The notes under the pieces are model-generated. The model saw only the letters and a program-made list of their open reading frames with translations. It had not been told where the DNA came from and ran no database searches. From Stomorhina lunata (taxonomy: Eukaryota > Arthropoda > Insecta > Diptera > Rhiniidae): a stretch of 64,000 nt of DNA. How positions within the stretch are numbered: position 1 is the first letter of the stretch; each line of letters begins with the position of its first letter. The DNA is taken from positions 59,043,775-59,107,774 of the forward strand of contig OW121744.1 of NCBI GenBank assembly GCA_933228675.1, written 5' to 3'. Both the position numbers and the translations under genes were made by a program. Shown one piece after another: positions 23,528-57,307 of this stretch.

Positions 23528-24016
23528 TAGCCAATTCACTATGTCTACTAAAGTGCTAAATCTTAAAGTGCTATTTAGGGTCAAATAGCACTACTGTGAA
23601 CACCTGTCGTATATTAACCATTGTATATTTTGATAGACGTCATACTACTACACAGAAAAAGAAAAACAACAAGAACTTACCACATTGTCAGATTCCATTT
23701 CCAAATTTGTATTATGTATTTGATTTCGATTTTTTTGTTAAAAAAAATTAGTAATTGTTTTAATTTTGGTGCGAAATTATCTGTCAACAGAAAAAATTTT
23801 ATAAGATCAATCATGCCAATTTTTTCAAACAAAAAACGCTGAAATATGAGCGTGGCATCACTGAATTAAATAGCACGGTGAGTAAACATAGGTTTCAAAG
23901 TGATATTGTCATATAATATTTTTTAATGGGAAATACCAACAAAATTTTTATGACAGTCATAAATATTTATGACAATAGGACAATAACACACAATAGCAGA
24001 GACTGTGAATTGGCTA
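23528..24016. mobile_element. MITE with TAGCCAATTCAC ends, copy 1
   Basis: A 489-bp element with 12-bp inverted ends TAGCCAATTCAC, flanked by the 3-bp duplication ATT (23525-23527 and 24017-24019). The empty site is seen at 15858-15870 (ctttattgtgttag). A second copy at 46881-47375 is highly similar and also flanked by ATT. It carries a 73-codon open frame with no recognisable product. Confidence 0.85.
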
Positions 24017-24019
24017 ATT

Positions 24020-24205
24020 GTGTTAGTAAGATTTTTAAATACCAAACAGTTTTTTTAAAACTGAACCGATTTTAATAAAATATAGATTCGCCGGATCTAC
24101 GGAAAAATACCTTTCAAATGGTATAAAATTTTCCAGAAATGAGTGTATAATTAAAGCGCAAAAGGGGATAATAAATGGGTGCTTGCGTATTAATATTATA
24201 GATAT
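24020..24205 (+). repeat. Family D segment, copy 2, 3' part
   Basis: Matches 15866-16045 up to tattaatattatagat. Confidence 0.7.
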
Positions 24206-24224
24206 TATAGATTATCTTTATAAT

Positions 24225-24405
24225 TACAACCTGTAGAATGATAACAAGCTTACGTGGATAACCGGCCAGCCGGGCGGACATCGTTAAAATAACTAAGGGA
24301 GTGATTCTAAATCGATTGGTATACTAAAAGGTTGTTCTCAGACCAATATTTATATGCGTTACAAACATCAGCACAAACCCAATATAACTTTTCCACAAAC
24401 TTAAT
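24225..24405 (-). repeat. Family G fragment
   Basis: Matches 1585-1760: gataacaagcttacgtggat, ccagccgggcggacatcgtt and ctcagaccaatatttatatg. A truncated piece only. Confidence 0.6.
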
Positions 24406-25486
24406 TAAACTTATTCTGAAATCTTCTAACTCTCCCCTAAAACAATCAAATGTTTTAATTTTATTGTTCGCATATTTTTTTTTGTGTAAATTTAAATAAA
24501 CAAAAATAAAACAAAACGATTATTTATGATTATGAAATGTAAATTAAAAGCGTTTTAATTATCTTTAGTATAAATATTTATGATATGAATATTCATTTTG
24601 TCGAATTTTAACTTTAGGAACAATAATTGTCTGAAACTGAAATTAGTATCATTCATATACTCGAAACCAGTACAATTGAGATCAATGAACCAGAAAAAAA
24701 TATATATTTTGTAAAAATATCTTTGTTCAATTTTAGTACAATTATTAAAATTGTAAACAAAAAACAAAAAGCGTGTCAGTATTTTTCAAATCCCAGCAAA
24801 AGTTTCGATTAATTGATTTTAAAGGTTAAGAATCACTGCTTTGGAATGATTTGTAAATCATTTTACTGTAGTTATATTTTATAAATGTGGACTTATTTTT
24901 CACTTTTTTTTAATCTCCTGTAAATTTCCTAAAACCATTTCAGAAGATTAATTTTTAAAGCCAATAATAAAATCGATATTCTATTTAATTTGATAATAAA
25001 ATGTCAACTTTTCCTGAGACTAGAAATGTGATGAACACTCTGATATACTAAAGAACTCGTGAAACGACCTAGCGTGGATGGTAGGCCGTATTGAGTACAA
25101 AACAAATCGTGCAAAAAAGTTTCAAAAATACGTCCACTTATCGACCTGCCATATTGTATCCGATTTTATTTTTTCTTAACAGCAAATAAAAGAAAACAGA
25201 TTGCGCTTTAGAATGGCATAACATTCTTGATACATTTGTTAATCAAAAGTATTTATTTTTGTTAAGAATATCTAAAACGCAAAATTTGTCAATTTTTTTA
25301 CTTTAGTGGCCTTTTAGTGCTTATTTTTATATGAAAGCTCATAAAAGTTTTTATCAATATAACAAGAAAATTTAGTTTCTAATAAAACGTGGTTTTCATT
25401 TTTTTAATCAGACGAAATATTGAAAAGTTATTAAGCTTTTCATAAACCGACTAGGACATGTATTATGTACCACCCTGATACTTACA
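24406..25486. other. No gene seen
   Basis: About 1.1 kb of AT-rich sequence; the short overlapping open frames near 24555-24812 lie on opposite strands and have no domain-like composition. Confidence 0.3.
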
Positions 25487-25905
25487 ACCTGTTAGGGTCA
25501 AAGGCCAAGCATTTTTTAGAAATCCATGCTTTTTCATCTTGTGCGGATATCCTTCAATTTTGTAGGACAAGCTTTGAAAGCCTTTTATCTACTTGGTCCT
25601 CCTGCCGAAGTTTCGGTCGTCCTCTTCTAACATAAGGGAAGCCGTTTTTATTCTAATTTTAGCTTTTTCATAACCCACTCCTGGTAAAAACAATTTACCA
25701 GGAATGGGTTACTAGCCCGACGTCCTAACCCATATTTTTATAATTCATATTAGCTCACTACATTAACGGGTGTTAACGTAGTTCCCCGGGTAATATCACA
25801 AGGAGGCCAGTGTCCACAATTGAGGTGAAGGATAACCCAGATTAATCTGAGCTTATCAAGTTAAAACCAATCAGTACCATTGCTTTTTATCCGACATGCC
25901 CTTCA
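25487..25905 (-). mobile_element. Element E fragment
   Basis: Resembles 52575-52970: acaacctgttagggtcaaag, ttgtgcggatatccttcaat and cgaagtttcggtcgtcctct. Both termini are missing. Confidence 0.6.
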
Positions 25906-26973
25906 CCACTACCATGACACTATGATTAAAAACATTTTTACCAGAATTTCATTATAAAAAGTATTTTATTCGTAATCAAAAAATTTTAATTTTAGAAAAA
26001 GTTAAATAACTTTTGTAAATGTAAATTGATCTAGACCGAACTTGCTTGAAGGACTGTATAGAAAAAATTTTAAATTATTGCCTTTGAATTTTAAGGATTA
26101 CAAAAAATAAAAAAAGAGAAACTTTTTATAAAATCTCATCAAATTTCTTAAAATATATGCCCTTGTAAAAGCTTGATCCCTTGACTTTCCGAAACAATTT
26201 AAAATTTTAAAATTTCTTTCCAAGTGTTATCGTTCCAGTTTCATATTTATAATTTGTTATATTTATTGAACAAAATTTTAAAAAAATCACAAAACGATTT
26301 TTGAAACCGGCCTGAGAAATAACCTGGTTGTTGGCTTTAAACGTATTTCTTAAAAAAATGTCCCCATATAGTTGATTGGCTCTCTAATATACATATGGGT
26401 AAATCCGAAAAACATTAAACCAAAGATAAAAATTAAAAACTATTAAAAACACATATTTGTGTTTATGGAAAATTTACCATATGGGCAAATCCGAAAAACG
26501 TTAAACCAAGGACAAAATTTTAAAACTGCTAAAATCGCACATTTGCGTTTATGGAGAAATTAACCATATATTAATCCTTCAGAAATATATTGGATACAAT
26601 TTTTGATTGCTCTTTTCTTTAATGGCAGGTCTTTATTTGCACATATTTCGAATTTTTATACATTTTTTAAAATGATAGGTTTTTTAAAAGTTCATAAAAA
26701 TGGCAATAACATCCATTTAGGTATCAAGTAGGGGTCCAAAGTCTGCTTAATTTTATACAATTAGATGTAAAAGACCCCATTAAAAGTATTTGGAGTCATA
26801 TAAATAACGTCAAGAAAAAAAGGGCTCACAGTGTGTAGCGTCCGTCACAGAAATTAAGGTTTTTTCAATTTTTTTTAATTTTTCTTTTTTCTCCAATTGA
26901 ACTTGGTTCGTAAAGAGAAGTTATAGTATACTTTACATTAGGCCAAAAATATATAGATGTTAATATAGCATTT
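25906..26973. other. No gene; 83-bp tandem duplication at 26391-26560
   Basis: AT-rich. Two units sharing atatgggyaaatccgaaaaac and tgygtttatgg lie side by side at about 26391-26473 and 26474-26560. A phrase gtgtagcgtccgtcacag occurs at 26833, again at 27512, and in shorter form near 28964 and 29081, perhaps from an unresolved element. Confidence 0.4.
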
Positions 26974-27473
26974 GGAAATCTCGGCAAATATCAACAACAA
27001 CGAAGTTACGAATATACAACTCGAATGTCAAGACCATCCTGTATTACGGCTGCGAAACATGGAAACGCACAAATGCCATCGATAAACGACTGCAAACCTT
27101 TACAAACAAATGTTTAAGGCAAATTCTTAATATATGGTGGCCGAATCGCATAGGAAATGAGGATCTACTTAATACGACAAACCAAACCCCCGCTTCCACA
27201 GAGGTATGTCAACGGAAGTGGCGGTGGATAGGCCACACACTCCGAAGGCCAAATACCAGCATTGCTAGACAAGCGCTCCGTTGGAATCCACAAGGAAGCG
27301 GCCGCCGTGTTGGCGCACCTGCTAGAACGTGGAGAAGATCAATTGATGCGGAGTTACAAGCAGCAAACTATTCATGGAACGATGTATGCCTAACATCTCG
27401 CAATAGAGTCCGATATAAAAGGATGGTTGAGGCCCTATGCTCCACTGGGAGTCAAGGATAACAGAAGAAGAAG
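26974..27473 (+). mobile_element. 5'-truncated RTE-type LINE insertion
   Basis: A 500-bp insert flanked by an exact 12-bp target duplication AATATAGCATTT (26962-26973 and 27474-27485) and ending in a (GAA)n tail. 5' truncation, target duplication and a simple-repeat tail are the marks of target-primed reverse transcription. Confidence 0.85.
26976..27461 (+). pseudogene. C-terminal part of RTE-type reverse transcriptase ORF
   Basis: An uninterrupted 161-codon reading frame without its start: SRQISTTTKLRIYNSNVK, LYYGCETWK, LQTFTNKCLRQILNIWWP, RKWRWIGHTLRRP, TWRRSIDAEL, then VRYKRMVEALCSTGSQG and a stop. This is the conserved region after the RT domain in RTE-clade endonuclease/reverse-transcriptase proteins. 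No stop or frameshift has accumulated, so the insertion looks young compared with the LINE relics elsewhere in the window. It cannot act alone. Confidence 0.85.
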
Positions 27474-27622
27474 AATATAGCATTTTACAGAAGAATATGT
27501 ATAGGAAAGTGTGTAGCGTCCGTCACAGAATATATTTTTTACAAAATAATATTTATTATAAATTTTATTACAAAATTTACGAACACATGTCTGTCTTATT
27601 CATAACGCAATAACACTGTATA

Positions 27623-28909
27623 AAGAGTGCTCTAAATAAAATTTGTAGTTGGATTTTCTTAAATAAAAATCAAACCTTTTAATATAAAAACTCTACAAAA
27701 TACGCAAATATAATGACATATTTATTATACAAAATCATTTAGCATTAAAATGTTTACTTAGTACTCGGGTTTTGCAAAATTATCGACTTTTTTCGGAAAC
27801 CCTCCCATTAAAGATTTTACAGTTGCTTCTGATACCTTTTCGGAGCATGTGTTTCACCTGCGCTTAAAATCGGACATGTTCTTGGAAATCTTTCCTGTGT
27901 TCTTCAATTCCTTTTTTACCAGAGCCCAATACCTTTCCACAGGCCGAAGTTCTGTGGACAGTTAGGTGGATTTGCCTCTCGTGGTACAAAAATGACATTA
28001 TTCTTTGAGTACCACTCAAGTGCCTTTTTTCCATAATGGAATGATGCCAAATCGGGCCAAAAAAATGTAGTCACTCTGTGCTCTCTTAAAAAGGGTAACA
28101 ACCATTTTTGTAGGCACTCCTTTATATAAATTTCTGTGTTTATTGTGCCAGATGCCACAAATACTTTACTTCTTTTGCCACAAGTGCAAATAGCTTGCCA
28201 CACGAGAAACTTCTTAGGGAATTTTGTTTGTTTTTTTGTGCGAAACTCTTGCCGAACATTGTCCCGTTTATCAGCAACTTAAAAATCTTGACCAGGAAGT
28301 TGAGAAAAGTGTGCCAGTACGTGTGTTTCATCATCCATCACACAACAGGTGTATTTTTTTATAAAATCAGACTTCAATTTTTTCGATCGTTTTTTTGCTT
28401 TAAGTTCTTTATAGCATTGCGATCTGGAACCTTTTGGACTTTGTATGTCTTCAGTCCAGCATAAGCTTTGACTCTATGTGCAAAATTCGTAGAACATTTC
28501 ACCGTACGAACTGCTTTTCTTAAAGAAGTGTTAGGCGCTCTTCGAAAGAGTCGCTCGACTTCTTCTGTAGGACCTTTTTTCCTCCCTGATCCAGGTTTCT
28601 TTTAATGCTCAGGTTTTCCTTATACCGTCTGATGGCATTAGAAACCGTTCGAGGGTCAACTTTCAAATTTTTAGCTATTTTTTTTAAAAGTCCATGACGG
28701 ATTTTTTTGAAAAGTTTTAATTATATTTTCACGAACTTTTTTTTCGCAGTCCATTTTGATTGAAATAACTATTGAAAATTAATAATTTCTAAAATAGTAG
28801 TATCTGACATATCTATAGAAACTAACTTGATCAAAAAATAAATTATTTCTTGCACTATGGATAAATTTTGTCTAAAATATTAAATGCATATTTTTTTTAG
28901 AACACTCTT
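27623..28909 (-). mobile_element. DD37E-type Tc1/mariner element, copy 1
   Basis: A 1287-bp element with inverted ends AAGAGTGCTCTAAATAAAAT and AAGAGTGTTCTAAAAAAAAT between TA dinucleotides. A second copy with the same ends is at 48748-50013. The transposase relic fills the interior on the minus strand. Confidence 0.8.
27758..28754 (-). pseudogene. Tc1/mariner transposase relic (DD37E-like), copy 1
   Basis: Starts MDCEKKV at 28754 and ends NFAKPEY at 27758. Visible parts: a helix-turn-helix N-terminus, MDDET near 28330 (first catalytic Asp), WPDLASFHYGKKALEW (second Asp), PPNCP followed by RPVERYWALVKKEL (Glu). About 37 residues separate the second Asp from the Glu, the spacing of the ITmD37E group. 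The frame is broken after MDDET and again before RPVE, and a stop follows QDF, so it is inactive. Confidence 0.75.
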
Positions 28910-28911
28910 TA

Positions 28912-29699
28912 TATCCACAGATTAAATTTAAGGTATTAGGTATTACAAAAAACATACAGTGTCCGTCACAGCACTTTAAATGAGAATATCTTGTGCCTCC
29001 AAAATAAGTAAGCAAATTAACAAATTCGATAGCACAATCGATCTGAAATTAAGTACAAGAAAATGCCTGCAAATGTATAGTCCGTCACGCAGGATTTGCC
29101 CATATGTTAGTTTTCTTTTATTTGAGTCTCCAAATGTGTGGAAAATTTCGATAAGAATAATTGCTACATCCACCAATAGAAAATGTTTGTATGAAAAACT
29201 GCTAAATCCATAATAAGTTTTTTGTCTTTCTGTAAAATTTGCTGAAAGTGAGTTAGCAGGTTTGCATATAAAGTTGAAGATATGTTTTATATTTGGAAAT
29301 AAAATGTAGTTATTTGGAGGTACCTAGATCGGAAAAAAATGTTCAAACACAAAGCACTTCGATTGATAGGCTTTCTAGGATAATTAGTCCAATTATTCGC
29401 TAAGGCGTTGCAATTCCACAAGAGGTACATAACGGATTGAGTCTCCTACTCAATCTTCAAGACATTACTCTGTATTATCAGTGAAATTAAACATGTGATT
29501 TCTGCGATCCAGATTGAATGAGATAATGCCTTATTTGCAATTTGCAAAAGGAAAATGGCAAACTGGTCAACATCCTGTTCGCCAAGAAGAATAATCCTTA
29601 TAGTGGAATGTCTCGTTATTTTAGTGAGAGATAAGAACAGATTTCACAAGTAAGAACAGATGTCGTAAAGAAATAAGATATTGATTCCATGATTGACTA
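28912..29699. other. No gene seen
   Basis: AT-rich sequence with two overlapping antisense open frames (28976-29213) that look like chance. No repeat recognised apart from short gtccgtcac phrases. Confidence 0.3.
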
Positions 29700-29702
29700 T
29701 TA

Positions 29703-30476
29703 CACAGTACGACAAAATCAAATTTTTTTGAGTACACATGAGTAATGTTAACAGAATATGAAAATAGGCTTAAAATAAAGAAATACGTGTCTCGGCGTTT
29801 TGCTGTAGCACGTCAGAATTTTAAGAAAATCGATTTTAAAGATTCGAAGAACCGTGGAGGTTCACTTGTAACGTAATACTATTATAAAAAGTTCTATAAA
29901 AATAGAGTGGGTGAACCGATTTAAATGCTTGAGCCAGTTTTAAAAAGGGAATTAAATTTGGATTTGTTTTTATTAAAAAAACATTTTTTTCCGCTAGAGG
30001 ACGCTATAATTTTCATGTAAAATAAAAAAATATCCAAAAAAGTACGAAATTCATTAAAAATACAGTTCTGCAATTAGAAAAAATTAAAACAAGTCGTCTG
30101 GGATTTGAACCATATGGCACATTTACATTACATTGAATTACATTACATTTTTTGGATATTTTTTGGATTTTACATGAAAATTAAAGCGCCCTAGCGGAAA
30201 AAATGTTTTTTTTTAATAAAAACAAATCAAAATTTAATTCCCTTTTCAAAACTGACTCAAGCATTTAAATCGGTTCACCTATTCTATTTTTATAGAACTT
30301 TTTATAATAGTATTACTTTACAAGTGAACCTCTACGGTCCTTCGAATCTTTAAAATCGATTTTCTTAAAATTCTGACGTGCTACAGCAAAACGCCGAGAC
30401 ACGTATTTCATTATTTTAAGCCTATTTTCATATTCTGTTAACATATCTCATGTGTAGCAACAACTGTCGTACTGTG
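29703..30476. mobile_element. Palindromic MITE with TTA target duplication
   Basis: A 774-bp element built of two inverted arms (about 29703-30050 and 30140-30476) starting CACAGTACGACA. It is flanked by TTA (29700-29702 and 30477-30479), the duplication typical of PIF/Harbinger elements. Arms share gctgtagcacgtcagaattt and ttttccgctag.gg. The central spacer holds gggatttgaaccatatggc, a reversed B-box-like phrase. No coding capacity. Confidence 0.8.
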
Positions 30477-30480
30477 TTAT

Positions 30481-31044
30481 AGAGTGGTTCGAAAAAAAAG
30501 TTGAGTCAGTCATTCCCTAGGATTAAAGATAATGTAAAAATAAATCTAAAAAAAATTTTTATTTTTTTTACCACGCCTACAAATACCGCCCTTTTTGTAT
30601 TTTGTTAACTGTGTCGCCATCTTTAGTCCGATCATAACACTTTATACATCGATGTTCAGGGCCCTGTATGGGCTACATTTCTCTCTTTGATAGTTTTTTA
30701 CAACCTCGTCAATTTCTAGTCATAACTTTTTAAAATTCGAGTCGTACCCAACCTAATCAAATCGAGTAAAAATCTAGTTTTTAAAAGTTATGACTATAAA
30801 TTGGCGTGGTAGTACAAAACTATCAAAGAGAGAAATGTAGGCCTTACAGAGCCGCGAACATCGACATATAAAATTTTATGATCGGACTTAAAATGGCGAC
30901 AAAGTGAACAAAATACTAAAAGCGCGGTATTTGTAGGCGTGGAAAAAAATAGAAAAATATTTTTTGGAATTGTTTTAACATTATCTTTAACCCTAGAAGG
31001 TGACTGACATAACTTTTTTTTTTGTATGGAAGGCGAACCGCTCT
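30481..31044. mobile_element. Palindromic MITE with 10-bp target duplication
   Basis: A 564-bp inverted-repeat element with ends AGAG(T/C)GGTTCG. Exact 10-bp direct repeats ACTGTGTTAT flank it (30471-30480 and 31045-31054); the left one is also the end of the preceding MITE plus its TTA, so this element inserted there later. Arms share tcagtca..ccctag..ttaaagataatg and tatcaaagagagaaatgta. A 10-bp duplication points to a Mutator-like origin (inference). Confidence 0.7.
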
Positions 31045-31353
31045 ACTGTGTTATCAATGCAAAAATTAATATCCTTTTTATATATTCTTGTATATGGCTG
31101 TTGTTTTGGCCTTAGAATACTGCAAGTTAGGAAGCTTAAAGGAAATTCTCTTCCACAAGGGCGGTATGAAGGTATGAAACTCACCCCACTCCCTCTTTCG
31201 ACTTAAACCCATGTGTGTATGACTCCAGAAGTATATATGTCACTTAAAGCTAATACATTTATTTCAAAACATTCGTCAATTTATATATTTAAATAAAGAT
31301 CTATATGGATTAGCCTTGCAATGTACATTTCACTAGAAAAGAGTACCATATGT

Positions 31354-31925
31354 CGAGGAATCAGATACTCTTGATGTTCTGGGCATGAGAATTCAATGTG
31401 ATGTCCGGTGGACTGAACACATTTTTCAAGTGTCGAAAGAAGCATTCAAGTCACTCGGTTTTCTAAAACGGTGCAAGAGATACTTCACTTCTTCTGATCT
31501 CCTTACTATTTACACCACCTACATCCGACCGAAAATGGAATACAACTCTCATGTATGGGCCGGTGCTTCAAAGTCTATTTTGGAGCTTCTCGACTTCTCG
31601 AGTACAAGAGAGGGCGAAGGTGCTTATTGGTGACAGTAGGGTATCCAACTCTATTGATTTACTGGAACACCGTCGTACTGTGGGTTGTGTCACACTGTTC
31701 TACTACTTTGGAATGTGCTCTAATGAAATCAGGGAACTCGTTCCCGAAACTCGATTTTTTTTACGCAATACACGTCTATCTGTTAGAGCTCATCCCTTCG
31801 TAGTCGATTGGCCAGTAGACAGAACAAACACTACAGAGAGAATTCGTTCTTTAGCCGTACAGTTTGTATGTGGAATTTACTTCCCGCAGAAAATGTTATA
31901 TGTGATATGAAAATGTGATATGCCT
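31354..31925 (+). pseudogene. LINE reverse transcriptase C-terminal relic (CR1/jockey-like)
   Basis: Reads EESDTLDVLGMRIQCDVRW, then EAFKSLGFLKRCKRYF, IYTTYIRPKMEYNSHVWAG, and after a frameshift near 31595 VQERAKVLIGD and HRRTVGCVTLFYY. Further shifts precede RAHPFVVDWPVDRT. These are conserved phrases of the region after the RT palm in jockey/CR1-type fly LINEs. The upstream part is missing. Confidence 0.8.
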
Positions 31926-32135
31926 AATTTTTTGATCAGTAATTATTGCAAAACAGTTTACAATTTTGAAGAATTAAAAAAATTAAGCCTACCCTATAGT
32001 TTTGCTGTCTGAAGATGCTGAGCGATCTGAAAAGGCATTCTTAACATATTTTGGTATGCAACCAAAACTGTAATTTAAATTTCAAATAAGTTTTAAAACC
32101 ATGATAACAAAAATATTAAAGACATATTGATAAAA

Positions 32136-34437
32136 CAGGGCAACAGCAAAAATGTGCTCGAGTAACCACTATATACATTTGATGTATCATGGCTACCTTA
32201 GTACAAAAATGGCAAAATTTTTAAATTCTATGGATAGATTTTTTTTTTTAATTTTTTTTTTTAAATTGCAATTTTTTTTTAGACGTTTCTTCAAATAATT
32301 AATGATAACTCAAAAACTACTAGTCCGATATTATTAAGATAAAATCAGAAAAATTAAGATTTACATAGCCTTTAATTCGTCTATATATCGCGTTTCAATC
32401 GGATCAATAGTATCGGAGTTATAATAAAAAACTTAAGAAAAAAATATATTTTTTATGTAAAAATGGCAAAAATTTTCGTTTTAAAAAAATCATGAAAAAT
32501 CAAAAACGGCAAAAAAACTTCCAGATTTATTATTTTATCGCATAGCGACATATAATAGCAACAAAATGAGATATCGACCATAAAAATAGATTGATTTTTT
32601 TCGAATTTATTCACAATTTAGTGAATTCGCTCATTTTTACAAAATTTTAGTTTTTTGCTTGATATACGCATTATAGCGGGTATGAAAAAAATAAATATTC
32701 CAATTTCAAGGGGTGCATGTCGGATTATTGTGAGATTTGGTGAGAAACTTCCACCCACAAAATTTTAGTCGAATTGGACAACGTTAACACGTAGCGCATA
32801 GGCCCCAAATCTAAAAAATAGCGTTTAAATCGAAAAAAATTGACAAATTTTCAGTTTTTGTAAAATTAAAGCTATTTCTTCCCCCTTTTGCAAAAAAGTG
32901 GATTCTAGTTCTTAGTGCAAAGGCAATGTTTTTCCAATAAGCTACATGCCTTTAAAATCGTTTAAACAGTTTTCGATTTATTACAATTTTCACTGGCCAT
33001 TACATGTCCTTGAGGACTTGAATGTTATAAATGTACCTCTGGTGCCCCGAGATCGCATCATATTACCCCCTCTTCACATTAAACTTGGTCTGATGAAACA
33101 ATTTGTTAAAGCACTTAACAAAGATGGTGAATGTTTCCAGTATATTTCAAGGAAGTTTACAAGTGTGAGTATGGAAAAGCTGAGAGCAGGAATATTTGGC
33201 GGCCCACAAATTCGCAAATTGGTCAAAGATACCGATTTTCTCAGTTCAATGTCAGAAATTGAGAAAAATGCATGGGATTCGTTTGTATGGGCTATTGAAC
33301 ATTTCTTAGGAAACGACAAGGATGATGATTATGTTGCGCACGTTGAAGAGATGTTAACTCACTTCCAGAATCTTGGATGCAACATGAGCATCAAGTTACA
33401 TTACCTTCACAGTCACTTAGATCGTTTTCCTGAAAATCTAGGAGACTTAAGTGAGGAACAGGGCGAACGATTTCACCAAGAACAATGGAGGAAAGATACC
33501 AGGGTCGCTGGGATGTACACATGATGGCAGATTTTTGCTGGAGTATTCAGAGCAACACTTTATTCAATAATAGAAAATGTCATAAAAGAAAATTCCAAAG
33601 TTGTAGTTTATAATATTTATTTATTTATTTCCTTATTTTATAAGTTGTAATAAATTTAAATAATAAAATATAAAATAAAAGAAAATACATGAATAAGACA
33701 ATGAAATACGTTTTCGATCTATTCCATCGATTTGACTTAGTCACATTTTTTGGTCAATTGCTTTGGCAAGTCCTCAAGGACATGTAATGGCCAGTGCAAA
33801 TTGTAGTAACTCGAAAACTGTTTAACCGATTTTAAAGATATGTAGCTTATTGGAAATCTCATTCTGTTTGCCCTACCAGGACCAGGATCCACTTTTTTGC
33901 AAAAGGGGGAATAAATAGCGTTAATTTTGCAAAAACTTCAAAATTATAAAATTTTTCCGATATAAACTTGATCTGTCAGCTTTAGGACCTGGGCGACACG
34001 TGTTAGCGTTGTCCAATTTGGCTAAAATTTTGTGGGTGAAAGTTCCTCACCAAATCTCACAATAATCCTACCGGCACTCCTTGAAATTCTAAAATCTATT
34101 TATTTCACACATTTGAAAATCGAACAAAAAACTAAAATTTTGTAAAAATGAGCGAATTCACTATATTTTGAATAAATTCGAAAAAAATTAATCGATTTTT
34201 ATGGTCGATATCTCATTTTGTTGCTATTATATGTCGCTATGCGATAAAATAATAAATCTGGAAGTTTTTTGCCGTTTTCGATTTTTCATGATTTTTTTAA
34301 AACGAAAATTTTTGTCATTTTTATGTAAAAAATATATTTTTTTCATACGTTTTTTATTATAACTCCGATACTATTGATCCGATGGAAACGCGATATATAG
34401 ACGAATCAAAGGCAATGTAAATCTGCAATATAGGAAA
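32136..34437 (+). mobile_element. Long-TIR DNA element, copy 1
   Basis: The left arm (32136-33020, about 885 bp) starts CAGGGCAACAGCAAAAATG and is repeated inverted in the right arm (33767-34437), which has lost its last ~200 bp. Between them lies a unique centre with an open reading frame. The copy at 58284-60346 keeps the outer right end (gctgttgccctg at 60341). Superfamily unknown; a CAGGG start is common in hAT-like elements but no target duplication can be read because each copy is truncated on one side. Confidence 0.8.
32946..33524 (+). CDS. ORF of the long-TIR element, conserved arthropod repeat protein, function unknown
   Basis: A 192-codon frame. The convincing part starts near residue 25 (NVPLVPRD) with PPLHIKLGLMKQFVKAL, AGIFGGPQIRKLVKD, EKNAWDSFVWAIEHFLGN, LGCNMSIKLHYLHSHLDRFP and EEQGERFHQ. 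I recall proteins with these phrases in many copies in arthropod genomes but know of no assigned function, and I see no DDE, reverse transcriptase or nuclease motif. After FHQ a deletion shifts the frame; copy 2 keeps the expected ending (MEERYQGRW, MMADFCW) after a stop. The ATG at 32946 lies within the inverted-repeat arm, so the true start is uncertain. Confidence 0.6.
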   Translation: MPLKSFKQFSIYYNFHWPLHVLEDLNVINVPLVPRDRIILPPLHIKLGLMKQFVKALNKDGECFQYISRKFTSVSMEKLRAGIFGGPQIRKLVKDTDFLSSMSEIEKNAWDSFVWAIEHFLGNDKDDDYVAHVEEMLTHFQNLGCNMSIKLHYLHSHLDRFPENLGDLSEEQGERFHQEQWRKDTRVAGMYT

Positions 34438-35130
34438 GTTCAAATCAAATGTCCATAAACACTACTCCATCTATCCACCCTCCCATAACCTATTTTCATA
34501 GTTCCAACACAATGCATTGCATAAGTAGGGGTCATCCCCTGAGTGCTGGTCCTAAATTAAAAAAAAAAAAAATAGGTGTAGATATCAAGCTTTAACATGG
34601 GCATTAAATGGACGAATATTGTTAAATACTATCAATTAACCTGAATTGACGGACTCAAATACAAACCCAATATACATATGGGTGTAGGGTATAAAAATAC
34701 AAATAATTTTTTAAGTTTATGGATTTTAAAGTTTTTTATTAAGAATGAATTTTTAGTTTTAAATTAATATTATTTAAATAAATTATAATCTAACAAATTA
34801 TTTGAGTGTATGTGTTGTTTTTGTTGATAAATAACTAATAACTAATAAAAAATATGTCAACATAATTCAACATTAAATTCAGTTTGTTTTTTTTTGTTTC
34901 TTCTTTTTTTAGCATTATTAAGCTTTTCTTTTTTTGAAATGACAAAGTGGAATAAATGGGTCAAATGAGATGGGAGGGGATTTAGGATATTAGGTTTAGG
35001 TGTTAGCTTTTAAAAGCAATGACTTAAATGGGTTGATGAGGGGCGATTTATAAGGATTTGAGGTGAAACTGTTAACTTTTTCTTGCAAAATAATTAATAA
35101 AAACTAAATAATTAACAAAATATTTTATTT
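34438..35130. other. Downstream flank of the second cuticle gene
   Basis: AT-rich; holds the 3' UTR of the minus-strand gene. A short family G phrase lies near 34650-34690 (caaacccaatatacatatgg). An aataaa on the minus strand sits at 35124-35129, too close to the stop to be the only poly(A) signal. Confidence 0.4.
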
Positions 35131-57122
<21,992 letters not shown>

Positions 57123-57307
57123 TTTGTTTATTTTATTTTTTTTGTTTTGTTATAAATTTAACACTTAATAAAATTATTTTTGAATTTTGGCTAAAATTCA
57201 GAATTTATTTAAATTTTTATTGTAAATGCCGGCTTTAAAGTTCGTTTTAGTCCTTAGGCTTTGATTGCTACAACAGGAGTGTTTGTTGTCTGTTCTTGAC
57301 AACTTGA

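Noticed and set aside
23251..23559. Basic frames KKGPWKKSRRLRRRPP (plus) and its antisense partner
   Set aside because: They arise from the repeated aaaagtcgc motifs at the end of the hAT-like element and run across its boundary into family D.
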